Below are positions 59,706-64,000 of a DNA stretch of 64,000 nt, piece by piece (position 1 is the first letter of the stretch; every line of letters begins with the position of its first letter). The notes beneath the pieces were generated by a model, which was given only the letters and a program-made list of their open reading frames with translations, was not told the DNA's origin and ran no database searches. A program made the translations under genes and the position numbers. The DNA comes from Yersinia vastinensis (GTDB lineage: Bacteria; Pseudomonadota; Gammaproteobacteria; Enterobacterales; Enterobacteriaceae), in NCBI RefSeq assembly GCF_902726565.1, contig NZ_CACVAF010000002.1:310001-374000 (forward strand). The letters are read 5' to 3'.

Positions 59706-60412
59706 GGATAACCTCAAAAATCAAGCAAGACGGTATCTCCACGTAAGAACATACCCGGGGGTTCCCCGGATAAGTCGGACGCTGGAGGGTATATAAACAC
59801 CTCAATAAAGAGGGTTTGAGCTTGTTTCTGGTGTGGTTAACAACAGCAAAAAATCAGCGTGATCTGCACATCTCTTTTTTTATACATATTTTTTAATGTG
59901 ATCTCGAACAATAAGTTGGCGAGCCACTCTTTAGATATAAGTAGATATTTCATGACTGTACAATTAAATTTTTCATTTAATTTACAATCATAAATAATTG
60001 AAATGATAAAAATCAGGCTAGCACTAAGAGATAAAGCAAAAAATAATCAAGTTAACTATTTGATAAAATTAAAAATTAATCGTTTCAGCTGAAAATGTCA
60101 TTACCAGTATCAGTCAAAATAGGTGCAACTAAGCGCAATCCATAACCATAAGCAAAATTAATCAATAAAGATTACATTTTTGCAACAAAGTCTCATTATC
60201 ACCATAGGATAGTTTAGATTTATTGCAGAATATGAATCCAACCCTTTATCTGTGCAATATTTAACCTACTTGTGAGTGAAATAGGCCAATCACCAAGGAA
60301 AGGCGGCAAGTATTATGCTATTCCAGATAAATCCCTTCGACCGGCATTTCGCTTTGTGATAGAAACGTCTGTCTATATTTATTATTCATACCAATCGCAG
60401 ATCCGATACCTC
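59706..60412. other. Long AT-rich intergenic region upstream of adhesin operon
   Basis: About 700 strongly AT-rich bases between the divergent adhesin and MFS genes. It must hold both promoters. I see no gene: a frame from 60272 leading into the MFS gene is not of coding character before 60413. AT richness and length suggest a complex, H-NS-type controlled promoter. Confidence 0.55.
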
Positions 60413-61567
60413 ATGACCACCAAAACACTCCAACAAACATTGCAGCCCGGTGTTGCACAGCAAGTCTCTACTCGGCTAGCTTTTTTTATTGCCGGATTAG
60501 GGATGGCCGCGTGGGCGCCGTTAGTGCCTTTTGCTAAGGAGCGTATTGGCCTTAATGATGCTTCTCTTGGCTTACTGCTGTTGTGTATTGGTGTCGGTTC
60601 AATGCTCGCCATGCCCCTGACTGGCGTGCTGACAGCAAAATGGGGGTGTCGGGCCGTCATTTTACTGGCAGGTGCGGTACTCTGCCTCGATTTGCCCTTG
60701 CTTGCATTGATGAATACCCCAGTCACGATGGCTATCGCCCTCTTAGTCTTCGGGGCCGCGATGGGCATAATAGATGTCGCCATGAACATTCAGGCAGTCA
60801 TTGTCGAAAAGGCCAGCGGCCGAGCAATGATGTCGGGATTTCATGGGCTATTCAGTGTCGGCGGGATTGCCGGGGCGGGCGGCGTCAGTGCTTTACTGTG
60901 GCTAGGGCTGAGTCCTTTAGCGGCCATTATTGCGACCGTCGTATTAATGATTATCCTGTTGTTAGCTGCCAACAAAAACCTATTGCAAGGCAGCGGTGAA
61001 CCCCATGACGGCCCGCTCTTTGTTTTACCCCGTGGCTGGGTGATGTTCATCGGCTTCTTATGCTTTGTTATGTTTCTGGCTGAAGGCTCCATGCTCGACT
61101 GGAGTGCGGTCTTCTTAACAACATTACGTGGTATGGAGCCATCACAGGCGGGTATGGGGTATGCCGTATTTGCCATAGCTATGACACTGGGCCGTTTAAA
61201 TGGTGATCGGATTGTCAACGGATTAGGCCGATACAAGGTATTATTAGGGGGAAGTCTGTGTGCAGCGATCGGGATTATCACGGCAATCAGTGTTGATAGC
61301 GCACTTGCTGCCCTGATTGGCTTTATGCTCGTGGGGTTGGGCGCATCAAACGTGGTGCCTATCTTGTTCACCGCAGCCGGTAACCAGACCGTGATGCCAG
61401 CCAATTTAGCTGTCGCCTCCATCACGACTATCGGATATGCCGGGATTCTGGCAGGCCCAGCGGCAATTGGCTTTGTTGCCCAACTCAGTAATTTATCAGT
61501 CGCTTTTGGCTGTGTGGCACTGTTGTTACTGACCGTTACCGCCAGCGCCAGAGCCGTGACGCGCTAA
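60413..61567 (+). CDS. MFS transporter, YbjJ-like
   Basis: 384-residue major-facilitator protein with about 12 hydrophobic spans. It resembles the YbjJ group (MFS of unknown substrate), for example FGAAMGIIDVAMNIQAVIVE, FHGLFSVGGIAGAG and MFLAEGSMLDWSAVFL. I use ATG 60413 because similarity begins shortly after; a longer frame from 60272 adds 47 non-membrane residues of unlikely composition. It ends 22 bases before rcsD and may be cotranscribed with it. Substrate unknown. Confidence 0.85.
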   Translation: MTTKTLQQTLQPGVAQQVSTRLAFFIAGLGMAAWAPLVPFAKERIGLNDASLGLLLLCIGVGSMLAMPLTGVLTAKWGCRAVILLAGAVLCLDLPLLALMNTPVTMAIALLVFGAAMGIIDVAMNIQAVIVEKASGRAMMSGFHGLFSVGGIAGAGGVSALLWLGLSPLAAIIATVVLMIILLLAANKNLLQGSGEPHDGPLFVLPRGWVMFIGFLCFVMFLAEGSMLDWSAVFLTTLRGMEPSQAGMGYAVFAIAMTLGRLNGDRIVNGLGRYKVLLGGSLCAAIGIITAISVDSALAALIGFMLVGLGASNVVPILFTAAGNQTVMPANLAVASITTIGYAGILAGPAAIGFVAQLSNLSVAFGCVALLLLTVTASARAVTR

Positions 61568-61589
61568 CCAAGGAATATGCATTACCTTT

Positions 61590-64000
61590 ATGCAAAATAA
61601 CTCGTTATCTACCAGTTCAGCCAACATTACCCGCTGCTTCTGGCTGTTTATCGTATTGTTGCTCATCACCATTGGGCTGTATGGCTATAACTATACCAAT
61701 GCTTACCTGACGGATAAAAAGCACGCCTTAACCGCCATAGCCACTGGGTTGCAACAACGTATTGATGATTACCGCTACCATACCTATCAGATATATGATT
61801 TAGCCAATAATCCGAGCATGTCTGAGAAGAGCATGCTGAATGTTCAAGAAGTCCGCTTGCGCCCTGATATTTACTATATTGAAAAACCGCGCAGAAAAAC
61901 GGATGCCGTCATTTTTGGCAATCACGAACCCCTGACACTCCCTATGACATTGCGGTTGTCTGAGTATCTCGACAGCCACTGGGGGTCACAGAATGATACT
62001 TACTCCATGTATTATCTTAATGGTCAAGATAATAGCCTAACGCTCATCACGACACAGGCGCTGAAAGAAGTCACATCGCGCTTTAAAGAAAGTTATTTGA
62101 CGGCAGCGGCAGAATCGCGGCGCGCGGAGATGCTCCAGCAAGCCAATACGCTAGATGAAAGAGAAAGTTTCTCACCACTACGAAAATTACGCTTTCAGAA
62201 CGCCTACTATTTTACGCTGAGAACCACCTTTAATCACCCCGGTCATCTGGCCACCGTGATCGCTTTTGACTTACCGATTAATGATTTAATTCCCCCTAAT
62301 ATGGCGCGCGCCAACTTCTTGTTGCAACAGGATAAAACGCCAATCAATGAGGGGATGACACCAGAGGATATCACCACCGCTAGCGTGACACTTAATGGCT
62401 ACTGGCTTGAGTTCTCCGCTCCCCTAGCGAACGCCACCCTTAAAATTGTTTATCGGGTTCCTATCAGTGTGCTGGCGATTGATTTATTGAAGAACAATTT
62501 CTGGCTGATCCTAACCAACCTATTACTGCTGTCATTGGCTATTTTGGGTATCTATTTTATTCGCCGCCAATTTGTTTACCCCAGTGCGGACATGGTTGAG
62601 CAATTGGAAACGCAAAAATCGTTGAGTCAGGAAATTATTACCAGCCTGCCACAAGGATTGCTGGTTTATAATTTCAGCAATAACGCGGTTATTGCCAGCA
62701 ACCAGATAGCCGATAATCTGATGCCACACCTTAATCTGCAAAAAATTGCCCATATGGCGGAGCAGCACCATGGTGTGATTCAGGGAACAGTGAACAATGA
62801 AGTTTACGAAATTCGCATGTTCCACAGTAAGATTTCACCGGAAACTTATCTTTTCCTGCTTCATGATCAAGACAAAGAAGTGTTAGTCAACAAAAGGCTG
62901 CAACAGGCAAGGCGCGAATATGATAAGAGCCTGCAAGCGCGGAAACTAATGCTGCATAATTTAGGGATTGAACTAAACCAACCGGTCAGTCACCTCAATC
63001 AGATAGCCAAAGAGTTACAGCACACTACTGATGATGAGCTGCGGCATACCCTGACAGCTAAATTAATTGCACAATCTGACGCTGTCATTGAACTGATTGA
63101 TAACATTACCCTACTGACGCGTCTGGAAACACAAGACTGGCAACCGGAGGAACATCGCTTCTCGCTATCAGCATTAATTGATGAACTTCTACTCGATATG
63201 CTCCCGGCAATTAACCAAAAAGGGTTAACTCTATTTAATCACTATCGCGTTAATATTGACCAAAACTACATCGGTGATGAAAAAGTATTACGTAAAATAC
63301 TTTCTCTACTGCTGCATTATTCGGTTATTACGACGGCTTACGGCAAAATCACCCTGAATGTTGACCATGAGCCAGAGCATCCGGAACAACTCATCATTCA
63401 GATAATTGATACCGGTGTAGGCATTTCTGATGAAGAGATCAGTAATCTTAATTACCCTTTCCTCAGCCAGACATTGGTCGACAGATACAATCACAGCTCA
63501 GGGCTAACATTCTTTTTATGTAACCAATTATGTAAAAAATTAAACGGTCAATTAGAAATTCGTAGCAAAGTTGATATAGGTACTCGTTATACTATTCGAG
63601 TTACAATTGACGTAGAAAATGATCAACAGGAGGAGCAAGAGAAGTTATTGGACGGAGTCACGGCATTATTAGATATAACGTCAGAAGAAGTTCGCTCCAT
63701 CATCACAACATTATTGAATTCGTTCGGCGCTAACTGCATTATTGTGGATGACCGTCTGCCGGGAAGAGACTACGACGTGACAGTAACGGATAACCCGCAA
63801 CACTATGATAACTTTACCTTATTGCTAGCCTCTGATGAGGTGGGTTTGCAGCAGTTGCAGGATAATTATATTCGGGTAAATTATAATTTAGGAAGTGCAG
63901 TCATTGATGCCGTATTATTATTAATTGAGCAGCGAATCCTATCAGATGAATCCTCTGAAGTGTCTGAATCTATTGCTGATGATGATATAAGTGCATACGA
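61590..64000 (+). CDS. rcsD: RcsD phosphotransfer protein of the Rcs phosphorelay (3' end outside window)
   Basis: Inner-membrane intermediate that passes phosphate from RcsC to RcsB in envelope-stress signalling. The first 803 codons are present and open to the window end; E. coli RcsD has 890. Visible are a first membrane span (about 16-36), a periplasmic domain with DVYYIEKPRRKT-like (PDIYYIEKPRRKTDAVIFG) and LDERESFSPLRKL, a second span near 300-325, the histidine-kinase-like but non-catalytic region with ASNQIADNLMPHLNLQKI, and an ATPase-like fold with IIDTGVGISDEEI. The C-terminal HPt domain lies beyond the window. ATG 61590 has no Shine-Dalgarno at proper distance; AAGGA (61570-61574) is best placed for an ATT at 61581, in frame. 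Confidence 0.94.
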   Translation, partial: MQNNSLSTSSANITRCFWLFIVLLLITIGLYGYNYTNAYLTDKKHALTAIATGLQQRIDDYRYHTYQIYDLANNPSMSEKSMLNVQEVRLRPDIYYIEKPRRKTDAVIFGNHEPLTLPMTLRLSEYLDSHWGSQNDTYSMYYLNGQDNSLTLITTQALKEVTSRFKESYLTAAAESRRAEMLQQANTLDERESFSPLRKLRFQNAYYFTLRTTFNHPGHLATVIAFDLPINDLIPPNMARANFLLQQDKTPINEGMTPEDITTASVTLNGYWLEFSAPLANATLKIVYRVPISVLAIDLLKNNFWLILTNLLLLSLAILGIYFIRRQFVYPSADMVEQLETQKSLSQEIITSLPQGLLVYNFSNNAVIASNQIADNLMPHLNLQKIAHMAEQHHGVIQGTVNNEVYEIRMFHSKISPETYLFLLHDQDKEVLVNKRLQQARREYDKSLQARKLMLHNLGIELNQPVSHLNQIAKELQHTTDDELRHTLTAKLIAQSDAVIELIDNITLLTRLETQDWQPEEHRFSLSALIDELLLDMLPAINQKGLTLFNHYRVNIDQNYIGDEKVLRKILSLLLHYSVITTAYGKITLNVDHEPEHPEQLIIQIIDTGVGISDEEISNLNYPFLSQTLVDRYNHSSGLTFFLCNQLCKKLNGQLEIRSKVDIGTRYTIRVTIDVENDQQEEQEKLLDGVTALLDITSEEVRSIITTLLNSFGANCIIVDDRLPGRDYDVTVTDNPQHYDNFTLLLASDEVGLQQLQDNYIRVNYNLGSAVIDAVLLLIEQRILSDESSEVSESIADDDISAY

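Noticed and set aside
60272-60412. N-terminal extension of the MFS gene
   Set aside because: The 47 extra residues are not membrane-like, lack resemblance to the family, and overlap the AT-rich promoter region.

Overview
The window is a piece of a Yersinia-type enterobacterial chromosome (best fit: the Y. enterocolitica group; inferred from protein resemblance and gene order, not from a search). The left part keeps the classical enterobacterial order yejB-yejE-yejF, yejG, bcr, rsuA, radD(yejH), rplY, yejK, yejL, yejM, tRNA-Pro. The right end keeps ompC/micF and, 20 kb later, rcsD, which runs off the window before its phosphotransfer domain. Accessory blocks are set into this backbone.

Layout. 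1-12.9 kb: conserved yej block (peptide ABC importer, Bcr efflux, RsuA, RadD, L25, nucleoid protein, YejM lipid homeostasis factor) and tRNA-Pro(GGG). 12.9-16.9 kb: an aryl-beta-glucoside operon (6-phospho-beta-glucosidase, PTS EIIBC) with a divergently placed RpiR-type regulator. 17.1-32.4 kb: a phage-derived block with a complete Mu/SfV-like contractile tail, tail fibre with chaperone, holin/SAR endolysin/spanins, antiterminator Q and a lambda-type CI repressor, followed by an SOS-boxed dinI-like gene. No capsid, portal, terminase, integrase, replication gene, cro or N is present, so I read it as a phage-tail-like bacteriocin (tailocin, R type) rather than an ordinary prophage. 32.5-39.8 kb: an omptin surface protease, a dCache amino-acid chemoreceptor with a sigma-28 promoter, a metallo-beta-lactamase-fold hydrolase, a KdgR-boxed oligogalacturonide-type transporter (TogT) and AmpH. 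39.8-41.8 kb: tRNA-Thr, tRNA-Ser, ompC and the small RNA micF. 42-59.7 kb: a four-gene type I secretion locus for a 4274-residue BapA-like adhesin with about 38 Ig-like repeats. 60.4-64 kb: an MFS transporter and rcsD.

The most interesting system is the tailocin switch. Three 17-bp operators in front of cI have exactly the lambda OR spacing (7 and 6 bp), two more lie behind cI where lambda has OL, and the lytic promoter PR leads straight to Q with nothing in between. Q would then antiterminate one long lysis-and-tail operon through at least two or three intrinsic terminators. Inside that operon a canonical T TTT TTA slippery site with a downstream hairpin predicts a -1 frameshift product of the tail assembly chaperone. 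A second notable structure is a 1.2-kb higher-order repeat (four Ig domains) present three times in the giant adhesin, next to a G-run-rich Pro-Asn linker repeat.
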